NCBI RefSeq assembly: GCF_020564935.1
Contig: NZ_JAJCXB010000015.1
Span: forward strand, 62,001 to 126,000
From: Streptomyces pinistramenti
GTDB taxonomy: Bacteria; Actinomycetota; Actinomycetes; Streptomycetales; Streptomycetaceae
Length of the DNA: 64,000 nucleotides
Reading direction: 5' to 3'
Below the pieces are notes generated by a model, which searched no databases, was not told the DNA's origin, and worked only from the letters and a program-made list of their open reading frames with translations. Within the stretch, counting starts at the first letter, position 1. Each line of letters begins with the position of its first letter. Both the position numbers and the translations under genes were made by a program. Shown in pieces: positions 24,529 through 34,021 of the stretch.

Positions 24529-25698
24529 ATGGTTTACCTCGACCACGCCGCCACCACTCCGATGCTCCCGGAAGCGGTGCAGGCGATGACCGCCCAGCTG
24601 ACCGTCACCGGCAACGCGTCCTCCCTGCATGCCGCCGGCCGGCGGGCCCGGCGTGCCGTCGAGGAGGCGCGTGAATCGCTCGCCGCCTCCCTCGGTGCCC
24701 GCCCCAGCGAGGTCGTCTTCACGGCCGGCGGCACCGAGGCCGACAACCTCGCGGTCAAGGGCCTGTTCTGGTCCCGCAGGGACGCCGACCCGGCCCGTAC
24801 CCGCGTCCTCGCCAGCCCCGTCGAGCACCACGCCGTGCTGGACGCCGTTCAGTGGCTCGCCGAGCACGAAGGCGCCGATGTCGAATGGCTGCCGGTCGAC
24901 GCGCTGGGCCGGGTGCACGCCGACGCGCTGCGCGAGGCCATCGCCCGCAACCCCGCCGACGTCGCCCTGGCCACCGTCATGTGGGCCAACAACGAGATCG
25001 GCACTCTCCAGCCGGTCCACGAACTCGCCCGCGTGGCCCGCGAGTTCGAGATCCCCCTGCACGCCGACGCGGTGCAGGCGGTCGGCCAGGTCGAGGTCGG
25101 CTTCGCCGCGTCGGGCCTCGCCGCGATGACGGTCTCCGGACACAAGATCGGCGGCCCGTACGGCATCGGCGCGCTGCTGCTCGGCCGCGAGTGGGCGCCT
25201 GTCCCGGTGCTGCACGGCGGCGGCCAGGAGCGGCAGGTGCGCTCCGGCACCCTCGACACCCCCGCCATCGCCGCCTTCGCCGCCGCCGGACGGCACGCCA
25301 CCGCCCACCGCGCGGACTTCGCCCGGGACATCGGCGCGCTCCGCGACGACCTGATCAAGGCCGTCCGCGCCGCCGCCCCCGACGCCGTCCTGGGCGGCGA
25401 CCCCGACCCGGCGGGACGCCTCCCCGCCAACGCTCACTTCTCCTTCCCCGGCTGCGAGGGCGACTCCCTGCTCCTCCTCCTGGACGCCCAGGGCATCGAG
25501 TGCTCCACGGGATCCGCCTGCACGGCCGGCGTCGCCCAGCCGAGCCACGTCCTGCTGGCCGCCGGAATGGCCCCGGAACTGGCCCGCGGTACGCTCCGCT
25601 TCTCCCTGGGGCACACCTCCACGGCCGAGGACGTGGCGGCGCTGGCGGACGCCATCGGACCGGTGGTGGAACGGGCGCGCAGCGCGGGCCTGAGCTGA
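24529..25698 (+). CDS. Cysteine desulfurase, IscS/NifS class
   Basis: PLP enzyme that takes sulfur from cysteine as an enzyme persulfide, 389 residues. It starts MVYLDHAATTPMLPEAV, has the PLP lysine in SGHKIGGPYG, and the catalytic cysteine loop ECSTGSACTAG. An iscU or suf gene is not adjacent; mnmA lies 1.6 kb downstream on the same strand, so supplying sulfur for tRNA 2-thiouridine is the most likely job, as in other actinobacteria (inferred from context). The ATG at 24529 follows TAGAAT (24514-24519) with 9 nt between, so the message is probably leaderless or nearly so. No ribosome site is seen, in agreement. Confidence 0.94.
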   Translation: MVYLDHAATTPMLPEAVQAMTAQLTVTGNASSLHAAGRRARRAVEEARESLAASLGARPSEVVFTAGGTEADNLAVKGLFWSRRDADPARTRVLASPVEHHAVLDAVQWLAEHEGADVEWLPVDALGRVHADALREAIARNPADVALATVMWANNEIGTLQPVHELARVAREFEIPLHADAVQAVGQVEVGFAASGLAAMTVSGHKIGGPYGIGALLLGREWAPVPVLHGGGQERQVRSGTLDTPAIAAFAAAGRHATAHRADFARDIGALRDDLIKAVRAAAPDAVLGGDPDPAGRLPANAHFSFPGCEGDSLLLLLDAQGIECSTGSACTAGVAQPSHVLLAAGMAPELARGTLRFSLGHTSTAEDVAALADAIGPVVERARSAGLS

Positions 25699-25771
25699 GC
25701 CCGGGGGAGCGCACCCGGCGGGCCGCGACGCGTCAGGCCCGCCCCGGACCCGAACCGAACGGGAAGATGCT

Positions 25772-26548
25772 GTGTTCTGGATACCCGGCCTGATCGCGCT
25801 GGCCGCGGCCGCCCTCTGCGGATTCCTCCACCGGGTGTCCCGCACCCGAGCCCGGGTGATGGAACGCACCGAGACGCTGCCGGTGCACGACCTGCGGGCC
25901 CTGCACGCGGCCGCCGCCGAAGCCGCGGGCGCGGGACACTTCCGCTACCGCTGTGAGGTCGCGGGCCTGGCCCGCCCGCACAAGGACGGCGCGCTGCGCT
26001 CGCAGATCGCGGAGCTGGACTGCGTCTGGCACCGGCACAAGGTCACCCGCAAGTACGAGGAGACCTACCGGGACAGCGACGGCAACCGCAGGCGCCGCAC
26101 CCGCAACGACGTCGTCTCCCAACACACCACGTCCACCGCGTTCTTCGTCGAGGACGCCACCGGCAAGATGGTGATCCGCCCGGGAGAGCACCCCGTCGTC
26201 GGCGCCGAGAAGGTCGTCGACCGCTTCGACCCGCACACCTCGGGCGGCAACCGCCTGGAGATCGGCCCGCTGAGCCTGAACCTCGGTGGCGACGGCACGA
26301 TCGGCTTCCGGCACGAGGAGTGGATCGTCCGCCCCGGCAGCCGCTTCTTCGTCCACGGAGAGGCCGCCGACGGCAGCGGCCGGCTGGCCGTCGGCGCCCC
26401 CGCGGAAGGCGGCGTCTTCGTGATGTCGGTCAAGCCCGAGGAGGAGCTGCTGCGCGGCGAGCGGCGCAAGGCCCTGCTGCTCGGCGCAGGCACCGGCGTG
26501 CTCGGCCTCGCGGGAGTCGTCCTCCTGGTCCTCGCCGTCATCCGCTGA
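25772..26548 (+). CDS. GIDE-domain membrane protein
   Basis: Product of 258 residues with one membrane helix at each end (FWIPGLIALAAAALCGFLH at 2-20; LLLGAGTGVLGLAGVVLLVL at about 235-255). The middle is a GIDE-type beta-barrel domain, recognised by FRYRCEVAGLARPH, WHRHKVTRKYEETY, RRRRTRNDVVSQHTTSTAFF and VRPGSRFFVHGEA. The same domain is found in the eukaryotic mitochondrial E3 ligase MULAN/MAPL, but no RING domain is present here, so names like E3 ligase should not be taken literally. Function in bacteria is unknown. The GTG at 25772 follows GGGAAG. Its last 11 bp overlap the 3' end of the convergent amidase gene. Confidence 0.82.
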   Translation: MFWIPGLIALAAAALCGFLHRVSRTRARVMERTETLPVHDLRALHAAAAEAAGAGHFRYRCEVAGLARPHKDGALRSQIAELDCVWHRHKVTRKYEETYRDSDGNRRRRTRNDVVSQHTTSTAFFVEDATGKMVIRPGEHPVVGAEKVVDRFDPHTSGGNRLEIGPLSLNLGGDGTIGFRHEEWIVRPGSRFFVHGEAADGSGRLAVGAPAEGGVFVMSVKPEEELLRGERRKALLLGAGTGVLGLAGVVLLVLAVIR

Positions 26549-27224
26549 CGTGCGGCGACGGCGACGGCGGGCGCCGCAGCTCGGCACGGACCAGCCGCAG
26601 ATAGCGGTCCCAGTCCCAGTACGGCCCCGGATCGGTGTGGTCGGCGCCCGGCACCTCCACGTGCCCGATGAGGTGCTCACGGTCCGCGGGGAAGCCGTAG
26701 CGGCGGCAGATGCCGGCCGTCAGGCGGGCCGACGCGGCGTACATGGCGCGGGTGAAGGACTCCGGACGGTCGACGAATCCCTCGTGCTCGATGCCTATGC
26801 TGCGTTCGTTGTAGGCGCGGTTCCCGGCGTGGAACGCCACGTCCAGCTCCCGCACCAGCTGCGCGACATGGCCGTCCTTGCGCACGACGTAGTGCGCCGC
26901 CGCGGCGTGCCACGGATCCTGGAAGACCTTCAGTGCCGACGCGAAGCTGCCCTGGACGACATGGATCACCACCCGGTCTATGGCGTAGTCGGCCGGGCGC
27001 TCGGCCCGCCGCCAGTTCGCCGGATCCGCCGCCACCCACTGGGCACCCCGCTGATCGACGGCTCCCGGTGTCCGCGGCTCGGCTTCCGGCGGCAGCCCGG
27101 CCCACCGCCGCAGCTCGCTGCGGGCCGCGAAGGCACCGGTCCCGGCGGCCACCAGGCCGCCGCCTCCGAGCCACAGCGCCCGCCGCCTGCTCACGCCGGG
27201 CTTCGGTCGATTCGTCTTCCCCAC
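26538..27224 (-). CDS. Tat-exported N-acetylmuramoyl-L-alanine amidase (Amidase_2)
   Basis: Cell-wall hydrolase of 228 residues. A twin-arginine signal ([20 protein letters not shown]) is at residues 12-31, followed by an Amidase_2/PGRP fold. Zinc-ligand positions visible are [11 protein letters not shown] and [21 protein letters not shown], and [11 protein letters not shown] holds the conserved Glu/His strand. It should cut the bond between MurNAc and the peptide stem outside the membrane. The GTG at 27224 is used; the twin-Arg motif could also be reached from a GTG ten codons later. It is convergent with the GIDE gene (11-bp overlap) and divergent from mnmA with only 53 bp between starts. 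Confidence 0.9.
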   Translation of the reverse strand: MGKTNRPKPGVSRRRALWLGGGGLVAAGTGAFAARSELRRWAGLPPEAEPRTPGAVDQRGAQWVAADPANWRRAERPADYAIDRVVIHVVQGSFASALKVFQDPWHAAAAHYVVRKDGHVAQLVRELDVAFHAGNRAYNERSIGIEHEGFVDRPESFTRAMYAASARLTAGICRRYGFPADREHLIGHVEVPGADHTDPGPYWDWDRYLRLVRAELRRPPSPSPHVSG

Positions 27225-27277
27225 GTGTGGATAACGCTTTCGGGCCTGTCGGCGGTTCCGTCTACCCTGGGGTGGTT

Positions 27278-28405
27278 ATGACTGACGCTCCCCGCCGCCT
27301 CCGTGTCCTTGCCGCCATGTCCGGCGGTGTCGACTCCGCCGTCGCCGCCGCCCGCGCCGCCGAGGCCGGCCATGACGTGACCGGCGTGCACCTCGCGCTC
27401 TCCGAGAACCCGAAGTCGTTCCGCACCGGCGCCCGCGGCTGCTGCACGATCGAGGACTCGCACGACGCCCGCCGCGCCGCGGACGTCATCGGCATCCCGT
27501 TCTACGTCTGGGACCTCGCCGAGCGCTTCCGCGAGGACGTCGTCGACGACTTCATCGCCGAGTACGAAGCCGGCCGCACCCCGAACCCGTGCCTGCGCTG
27601 CAACGAAAAGATCAAGTTCGCCGCGCTGCTCGACAAGGCACTCGCCCTCGGCTTCGACGCGGTGTGCACCGGCCACTACGCCACCGTCGTCCTCCGGGAG
27701 GACGGCAGCCGCGAGCTGCACCGCGCGTCCGACATGGCCAAGGACCAGTCGTACGTCCTCGGCGTCCTGGACGACCGGCAGCTGGCGCACGCGATGTTCC
27801 CGCTCGGCGACACCCTCACCACCAAGGCCGAGATCCGTGAAGAGGCCGCCCGCCGCGGCCTGTTCGTCGCCAAGAAGCCGGACAGTCACGACATCTGCTT
27901 CATCGCCGACGGCGACACCCAGGGCTTCCTCGCCCAGCGCCTGGGCACCGCCGAGGGCGACATCGTCGACGAGTCGGGCAACCGCCTCGGCAGCCACGAC
28001 GGCGCCTACGGTTTCACCATCGGCCAGCGCAAGGGCCTGCGCATCGGCACCCCGGCGGCCGACGGCAAGCCCCGCTACGTCCTGGACATCTCCCCGGTCG
28101 ACAACACCGTCACCGTCGGCCCCGCCGCCTCCCTCGACGTCACCGCCCTCACCGCCATCCGCCCCCGCTGGTGCGGCCGCCCGCCGACCGCCGGCCCCAC
28201 CGTCTACACCGCCCAGCTCCGCGCCCACGGCGGTGAGACGGAAGTGACGGCGGAGGTGGTCGACGGCGCCACGCTCCAGGTGACCTTCACCGAACCGGTC
28301 CGCGGCGTGGCCCCGGGACAGGCCATCGTCCTCTACGACGGCACCCGCGTCGTCGGCTCGGCGACCATCGCCACGACCGAGCGCAGGGCGCACGCGGGAG
28401 CCTGA
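27278..28405 (+). CDS. mnmA: tRNA-specific 2-thiouridylase
   Basis: Adds sulfur to U34 of tRNAs for Lys, Glu and Gln, using ATP and a persulfide donor. The product is 375 residues. The PP-loop motif [12 protein letters not shown] is at about residues 13-24. The catalytic cysteines are in [14 protein letters not shown] and [11 protein letters not shown], and the tRNA recognition region includes [16 protein letters not shown]. The ATG at 27278 is preceded at 9 nt by TACCCT (27263-27268), a likely -10 element, so the transcript is probably leaderless; a longer upstream reading has no start support. The cysteine desulfurase upstream is the probable sulfur source. Confidence 0.96.
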   Translation: MTDAPRRLRVLAAMSGGVDSAVAAARAAEAGHDVTGVHLALSENPKSFRTGARGCCTIEDSHDARRAADVIGIPFYVWDLAERFREDVVDDFIAEYEAGRTPNPCLRCNEKIKFAALLDKALALGFDAVCTGHYATVVLREDGSRELHRASDMAKDQSYVLGVLDDRQLAHAMFPLGDTLTTKAEIREEAARRGLFVAKKPDSHDICFIADGDTQGFLAQRLGTAEGDIVDESGNRLGSHDGAYGFTIGQRKGLRIGTPAADGKPRYVLDISPVDNTVTVGPAASLDVTALTAIRPRWCGRPPTAGPTVYTAQLRAHGGETEVTAEVVDGATLQVTFTEPVRGVAPGQAIVLYDGTRVVGSATIATTERRAHAGA

Positions 28406-28443
28406 CCCGCACTCTCCGTGCGCAGGTACTCCACCGCTCGCCC

Positions 28444-28455
28444 TGACAAATGTCA
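28444..28455. promoter_or_regulatory. TGACA-AA-TGTCA palindrome, operator candidate
   Basis: A perfect inverted repeat TGACA/TGTCA around AA, 120 bp before the VC0807-family gene and 39 bp after mnmA. Sites of this form are recognised by some NarL/LuxR-type response regulators in streptomycetes, but no regulator gene is next to it. Confidence 0.45.
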
Positions 28456-28574
28456 TGGCCAAGGCAGTACAGACGGGACTGTCGGCGGACCGGGGTGCCG
28501 GGCGAGGCTGAGGGCACGCCGCAACCGAGCGGCGGCACCGCGCAGTTCAGCGCCCGAACCCGGGGGAGTACGCC

Positions 28575-29303
28575 ATGGGGCAGGACCGGCCCGTCACCGC
28601 CGAACGCAGCAATCCGCTGGTGCAGAGCTTCCTTCCGCTGATCGTGGACGCCGGGATTCCGCTGGCCTCGTACTACGTGCTCAGCGGCGGCTTCGGGCTC
28701 GGCACGGTGGCCGCGCTCGCCTGGAGCAGCGTGGTGCCGGCGCTGCGGACGGTCTGGGGACTCGCGAGCAGCCGCCGGGTCAACGGCCTGGCGCTGCTGA
28801 TACTGCTCGTCAACGCCGCCGGCCTGGCGCTGAGCACGATGACCGGCGACCCCCGGCTGATGCTCGCCAAGGACAGCGGCGTGAGCAGCGTCGTCGGGAT
28901 CGCGGTCCTGGTCTCGGTGCGGTACGGCAGGCCGCTGATGACGGCCGGGCTCAAGCCCTGGGTGACGAAGGGGACCGCGGCGGGCACCGCGGCCTGGGAG
29001 CGGCTGAGCGCACGGTCCGCGCCGTTCCGCAGGGCCGAGCGACGGTTCTCCGCGATCTGGGGGAGCGTGCTGCTGGCCGAGTGCGTGGCCCGAGTGGTCG
29101 GCGCGTACACGCTGCCGGTGGACACGATGGTCTGGCTGGGCACGGTGATCGCGGTGGTGGCCATCCTGGTGGCGATGGTCGTGGCCGGGGGGAGCTGCGC
29201 GGAGCCGATGGAGAAGATGGTCCAGGCCGAGCTGGCGGCGGAAGCGGCGGCCCGGGACGCCGCGGCGGAAGTGGCGGGACCGTCCGCCGGTGTCGCGGCC
29301 TGA
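28575..29303 (+). CDS. VC0807-family integral membrane protein
   Basis: Membrane protein of 242 residues with about six predicted helices. Clear ones are FLPLIVDAGIPLASYYVLSG, VNGLALLILLVNAAGLALS, SSVVGIAVLVSVRYG and MVWLGTVIAVVAILVAMVVA, which places both tails in the cytosol or leaves them short. The N-terminal LPLIVDAGIPLASYYVL pattern and the RRFSAIWGSVLLAECVARV segment match the VC0807 family, whose function is not known. The ATG at 28575 follows GGGGGA. It is monocistronic, between mnmA and gdhA. The palindrome at 28444 may control it. No enzymatic residues can be named. Confidence 0.75.
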   Translation: MGQDRPVTAERSNPLVQSFLPLIVDAGIPLASYYVLSGGFGLGTVAALAWSSVVPALRTVWGLASSRRVNGLALLILLVNAAGLALSTMTGDPRLMLAKDSGVSSVVGIAVLVSVRYGRPLMTAGLKPWVTKGTAAGTAAWERLSARSAPFRRAERRFSAIWGSVLLAECVARVVGAYTLPVDTMVWLGTVIAVVAILVAMVVAGGSCAEPMEKMVQAELAAEAAARDAAAEVAGPSAGVAA

Positions 29304-29357
29304 GCTTTTCCTGACCCCCGAGGCCGAAGACGCGGTACCGGCAATTAGGGTCGGTGA

Positions 29358-30827
<1,470 letters not shown>

Positions 30828-30865
30828 GGCCGCTCGTTCGGATCAGACCGGGCTCGCGGGCACCG

Positions 30866-30911
30866 GCCCGCCCGTCGTACGGACCGCCGGCCGCGGGCCC
30901 GTACGGCGGGC
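30866..30911 (+). terminator. Probable stem-loop terminator after gdhA
   Basis: Left arm with CGTACGG (30876-30882) and right arm CCGTACGGCGGGC (30899-30911) pair over 13 bp with a 4-nt bulge on the left. It lies 38 bp after the gdhA stop and before the 3' end of the leftward gene at 30940, so it may serve both. No U-run. Confidence 0.4.
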
Positions 30912-30939
30912 GGCGCGACGGCCGGTGTGGCGCCCGCGG

Positions 30940-31599
30940 TCAGTCGGCCGGTGGGGTGTCGACGAGGTCGGTGACGAATGTCCGGAGCCGTCCGCGGATC
31001 ACCGGGGTGACGCCGTGGATGACCTGGGCGCCGTGGGCGACGGCCACCCCGGCGCCGGCGTCGGTGAACCACCGGCTCGTGCGGGGCCCGGCGAGCCAGG
31101 TGGGCTGCGACGCGTGCGGGTACGGAGTGGGCGGCAGGCTGCGGCTCACCGGGGTGCCGGGCAGATAGCCGTCGGCCTCGCCCAGCACGGCGCCGGTCCA
31201 GGGCGCGGGATCGGACGTCGTCTCGATGTAGAACCGCCCGCCGGCCTCGGCGGCGGCGATCACGACGCCGATCCGCCCGATGCGGCGCGGCGGGGTCCGG
31301 GGGCTGGTGATGCCGTCGAGGCGGGTGGGAACACTCTGGCCTGCGGTGAGTTCGGTGTAGCTCCAGGGCGTCGCCCCGGCGATCGACGGCGTGCCCCGCC
31401 GGATCGCGGGCAGCGCGCGATAGGTCGCTTCGGCCAGGATCTGCTGTGCCGCACCGGGCGCGGGCACCGCATCGGTCTGGAGGACCGGGCGCCAGTCGGC
31501 CGCCTCGCTGTCCATGATCTTGATGAGCCGGGAGATCTGCTCGGAGGTGAGGAAGTCCTCGACGGTCTGCACCATCAGCGTCTCGCTGACGTGAATCAC
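30940..31599 (-). CDS. Hypothetical protein, weakly 2OG-Fe(II)-oxygenase-like
   Basis: Product of 219 residues. The start MVQTVEDFLTSEQISRLIKI and the end AQVIHGVTPVIRGRLRTFV recall the prolyl-hydroxylase-type 2OG-Fe(II) oxygenases, in which the distal His and an Arg bind iron and 2-oxoglutarate. I cannot find a convincing HxD pair in the middle, so the iron site may be incomplete or the similarity false. The GTG at 31599 (VIHVSETLMVQT) follows GGAGG at a good distance; a further upstream reading across the repeat region is rejected. It is convergent with gdhA. No membrane or signal segment is present. Confidence 0.6.
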   Translation of the reverse strand: MIHVSETLMVQTVEDFLTSEQISRLIKIMDSEAADWRPVLQTDAVPAPGAAQQILAEATYRALPAIRRGTPSIAGATPWSYTELTAGQSVPTRLDGITSPRTPPRRIGRIGVVIAAAEAGGRFYIETTSDPAPWTGAVLGEADGYLPGTPVSRSLPPTPYPHASQPTWLAGPRTSRWFTDAGAGVAVAHGAQVIHGVTPVIRGRLRTFVTDLVDTPPAD

Positions 31600-32006
31600 G
31601 CTGCCTCCTCGCGCAGATCTGCCGCCCCACCGCATCCCGCTCTCCCCGGGACGACCGGCCCCGGCGCCCGCACCCCGGACGGCGCGCCCGTGCGGACCAT
31701 CCCCCCGGAGGCCCGCACGGGCGTCGTCCCGGGCAGCCGCACGCTCCCCCCGGCGGTCCGTACGGTTCCCCCCCCCGGGCATCCGTACGTTCCCCCGGCC
31801 CTCCGTACGGTCAGCCCGGGTGGTCCCTGCGGTCGGTCCGAGCGGGACGGTCGTCCCGCGTGGCCGTCCGCAGCGGCCGTAGGCCCACCGTCGCTGCGCA
31901 GGGATGCCCCTGGGCAGGCGCACACGGGGGCGCACCGACGTGCGGCGCGGCAGGGAAAACGCATCCGACCGGGGGCGCGAGAGACCCGGCTCGTAAGCTG
32001 GCGCAC
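31600..32006. repeat. 407-bp gap with degenerate CGTACGG repeats
   Basis: The gap between the leftward gene and the LOG gene is GC-rich with C-runs. A CGYRCG core recurs at 31689, 31714, 31738, 31759, 31784 and 31804, spaced 20-25 bp, each followed by a run of C and then GG. The last three cores are CGTACG palindromes. A TAAGCT box at 31994-31999 is the likely -10 of the next gene. No good gene is seen, though open frames with a Pro/Arg/Thr repeat read through. Confidence 0.55.
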
Positions 32007-32549
32007 ATGAACATCTGCGTCTTCTGCTCCGCCGCCGACCTCGACGACCGGTACGTCACCCCCGCCCGGCAGTTCGCCGAGCTGATCGGCAAGGGCGGCC
32101 ATTCCCTGGTGTGGGGCGGTTCGGACACCGGCCTGATGAAGGTCATGGCCGACGGGGTGCAGGGCGCCGGCGGACGGCTGATCGGCGTCTCCGTGGAGTT
32201 CCTGGCGGACAAGGCGCGGGCGGGCGCGGACGAGATGATCGTCACCAAGGACCTCGCCGAGCGGAAGGCGCAGCTGCTGGAGCGCGCCGACGCCGTCGTC
32301 ATCATGGTCGGCGGCACGGGCACGCTGGACGAGGCCACCGAGATCCTGGAGCTGCGCAAGCACGGGATGCACACCAAGCCGGTCGTCCTGCTCAACACCG
32401 CCGGTTTCTATGACGGGTTGAAGGAGCAGTTCCAGCGCATGGAGGCGGAGGGCTTCCTGCCGGTTCCGCTCACGGATCTGGTGTTCTTCGCGGAGGACGG
32501 CGTCGGGACGCTCGCGTACCTGGAGGAGCAGGTGGGTGTCCAGGGCTGA
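32007..32549 (+). CDS. LOG-family protein (nucleoside monophosphate phosphoribohydrolase type)
   Basis: Rossmann-like protein of 180 residues in the TIGR00730/LOG family. It has the opening MNICVFCSAADLDDRY, LVWGGSDTGLMKVMADGV, and the nucleotide-binding motif VGGTGTLDEATEILELRKHG, the counterpart of PGGxGTxxE. Members split cytokinin-type nucleoside monophosphates into base and ribose phosphate or act on AMP-like substrates. The first glycine motif reads VGG in place of PGG. The ATG at 32007 lies 7 nt after TAAGCT, so the transcript is probably leaderless. It is followed by an SDR gene on the same strand after 86 bp with its own promoter box. Confidence 0.87.
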   Translation: MNICVFCSAADLDDRYVTPARQFAELIGKGGHSLVWGGSDTGLMKVMADGVQGAGGRLIGVSVEFLADKARAGADEMIVTKDLAERKAQLLERADAVVIMVGGTGTLDEATEILELRKHGMHTKPVVLLNTAGFYDGLKEQFQRMEAEGFLPVPLTDLVFFAEDGVGTLAYLEEQVGVQG

Positions 32550-32635
32550 CGGCCCTTCGCCGGGCGCGCCTCCCGGGCCGCCGGCCGGACCGCGCCCGTC
32601 TGCGCGCCGCCGGCCTGCTCGTTAGGATCGGTGGC

Positions 32636-33325
32636 ATGGGAACGCACTTGATCACGGGCGCAGGTTCGGGCATCGGAGCGGCGGTCGCGCGGCGGCTGCT
32701 GGAGCGCGGGGAGGAGCTGTGGCTGCTGGCCCGGGACGCCGGCCGGGCCAAGGAGCTGGCCGAGCAGTACCCGGGTGCCCGCACGCTCGTCGGCGACCTC
32801 GCCACCCCCGAGAAGCTGTCCTGGGCGTTCGGCAAGCAGCCGCTCCCGGAGCGCATCGACTCGCTCCAGCACATCGCCGGCGTCATAGAGCTGGGCGCCA
32901 TCGGTGACCTGGGCGCCAAGGCGTGGCAGCGGCAGCTCAACGCCAACCTCGTCTCGCCCGCCGAGCTGACCCGGCTGCTGCTGCCGCTGGTGCGCGTCGC
33001 CAAGGGGCACGTCGTCTTCGTCAACTCCGGTGCCGGGCTGCACGCGAACCCCCAGTGGGGCGCGTACGCGGCGAGCAAGCACGGACTCAAGGCGCTGGCC
33101 GACTCGCTGCGTGGCGAGGAGCACGAGAACGGCGTGCGGGTCACCTCGGTCTACCCGGGGCGTACGGCCACGCCGATGCAGGCGAGCACGCACCAGCAGG
33201 AGGGCAAGGAGTACGACCCGTCCCGCTGGATCGACCCGGAGTCGGTCGCCACGGCCATCCTCACCGCCATCGACCTGCCGCGGGACGCGGAGATCAACGA
33301 CCTCTCGGTGCGGCCGGGACGCTGA
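32636..33325 (+). CDS. Short-chain dehydrogenase/reductase
   Basis: Classical SDR of 229 residues. The NAD(P) site TGAGSGIG is at about residues 7-14, followed by the acidic patch DLATPEK. The catalytic serine is in FVNSGAGLH, and the YAASKHG motif provides Tyr and Lys. The NNAG motif appears as HIAG. An Arg in LLARDAGRAK after the first strand suggests NADP use. The substrate is unknown. The ATG at 32636 is 7 nt after TAGGAT (32623-32628), suggesting a leaderless message. It is 75 bp upstream of the MarR gene on the same strand. Confidence 0.93.
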   Translation: MGTHLITGAGSGIGAAVARRLLERGEELWLLARDAGRAKELAEQYPGARTLVGDLATPEKLSWAFGKQPLPERIDSLQHIAGVIELGAIGDLGAKAWQRQLNANLVSPAELTRLLLPLVRVAKGHVVFVNSGAGLHANPQWGAYAASKHGLKALADSLRGEEHENGVRVTSVYPGRTATPMQASTHQQEGKEYDPSRWIDPESVATAILTAIDLPRDAEINDLSVRPGR

Positions 33326-33399
33326 GCCGCCCGGCTCCGGCGGACGTTTTCCGGCGGCGGCCCCTCCGGTTCCCGGTGCCGCGGACGTACGCTGCACGA

Positions 33400-33843
33400 G
33401 TGACCACTGAAGCGAAGTCGACCGCAGCGGCGGGGTGCGGGTTCCGGGAGATCCGGGGGCTCGTCACCGAACTGAGCCGCCGGATGGACGCCCATCAGCG
33501 CAGCCGGATCGCCGAACTGGACCTGACTCCCACCCAGGCGAAGGCGCTGGAGGAGCTGGGCGAGCCCAGAACGGCGCGGGAGCTGGCCGGAGTGCTGTGC
33601 TGCGAGCCGCCGAATGTCACCTATGTCATCTCCAAACTGGAGAAACAGGGCATGGTCGTACGGCAGCCGCATCCGCTGGACGGGCGGGCCAAGCAGCTGG
33701 TGCTGACGGAGGCGGGCCGGGAGCTGCGGCTGGATCTGCTGCGGCGGATGGGCAAAGCCTCGCCGCTCGACCACCTGTCGCACGACGAGCGTGCGGCGCT
33801 GCGCGACCAGCTGCTGCGGGCGCTGGACCGCGGCGACGGCTGA
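33400..33843 (+). CDS. MarR-family transcriptional regulator
   Basis: Winged-helix repressor of 147 residues. The order is a dimerisation helix (LVTELSRRMDAHQRSRIAEL), a helix-turn-helix region with LTPTQAKALEELGEPRTARELAGVL, recognition helix PPNVTYVISKLEKQGMV, and wing RQPHPLDGRAKQLVLTEAG. The C-terminal helices complete the dimer. Two cysteines sit together (LCCEPP) just before the recognition helix, a possible redox or metal-sensing spot. The GTG at 33400 follows TACGCT at 6 nt. It is followed by an MFS exporter whose upstream region carries two palindromes of MarR type, so it most likely represses that exporter. Confidence 0.93.
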   Translation: MTTEAKSTAAAGCGFREIRGLVTELSRRMDAHQRSRIAELDLTPTQAKALEELGEPRTARELAGVLCCEPPNVTYVISKLEKQGMVVRQPHPLDGRAKQLVLTEAGRELRLDLLRRMGKASPLDHLSHDERAALRDQLLRALDRGDG

Positions 33844-33968
33844 CCTGCGCGAAGCGGCGTCCCGTGCGGGTGCGCCGTACGGGAGCGAGGTCTCAGGGGA
33901 GCGCCCCTGGGGCCTCGTTCGCGTTTTCGGGCATGTGGTTCCGGGGCGGTTCCGTATACGTCAGGTAA

Positions 33969-33985
33969 AGTTATAGCTGTAACTA
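33969..33985 (+). promoter_or_regulatory. MarR-type operator 1 before MFS exporter
   Basis: AGTTATAGCTGTAACTA is a near-perfect palindrome (AGTTA-N6-TAACT, with AGCT at the centre). The same 17-bp motif recurs inverted 30 bp downstream. It lies 126 bp after the MarR gene and 37 bp before the exporter start. Confidence 0.75.
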
Positions 33986-33998
33986 TTGCCGGAGTGGA

Positions 33999-34015
33999 TA
34001 GCTACAGCTTTAACT
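33999..34015 (-). promoter_or_regulatory. MarR-type operator 2 before MFS exporter
   Basis: On the minus strand it reads AGTTAAAGCTGTAGCTA, 15 of 17 identical to operator 1. The centres are 30 bp apart, near three helical turns, so two dimers could bind one face. It ends 6 bp before the ATG at 34022 and covers a TAACTA -10-like box (34011-34016). Confidence 0.75.
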
Positions 34016-34021
34016 AAAAGC

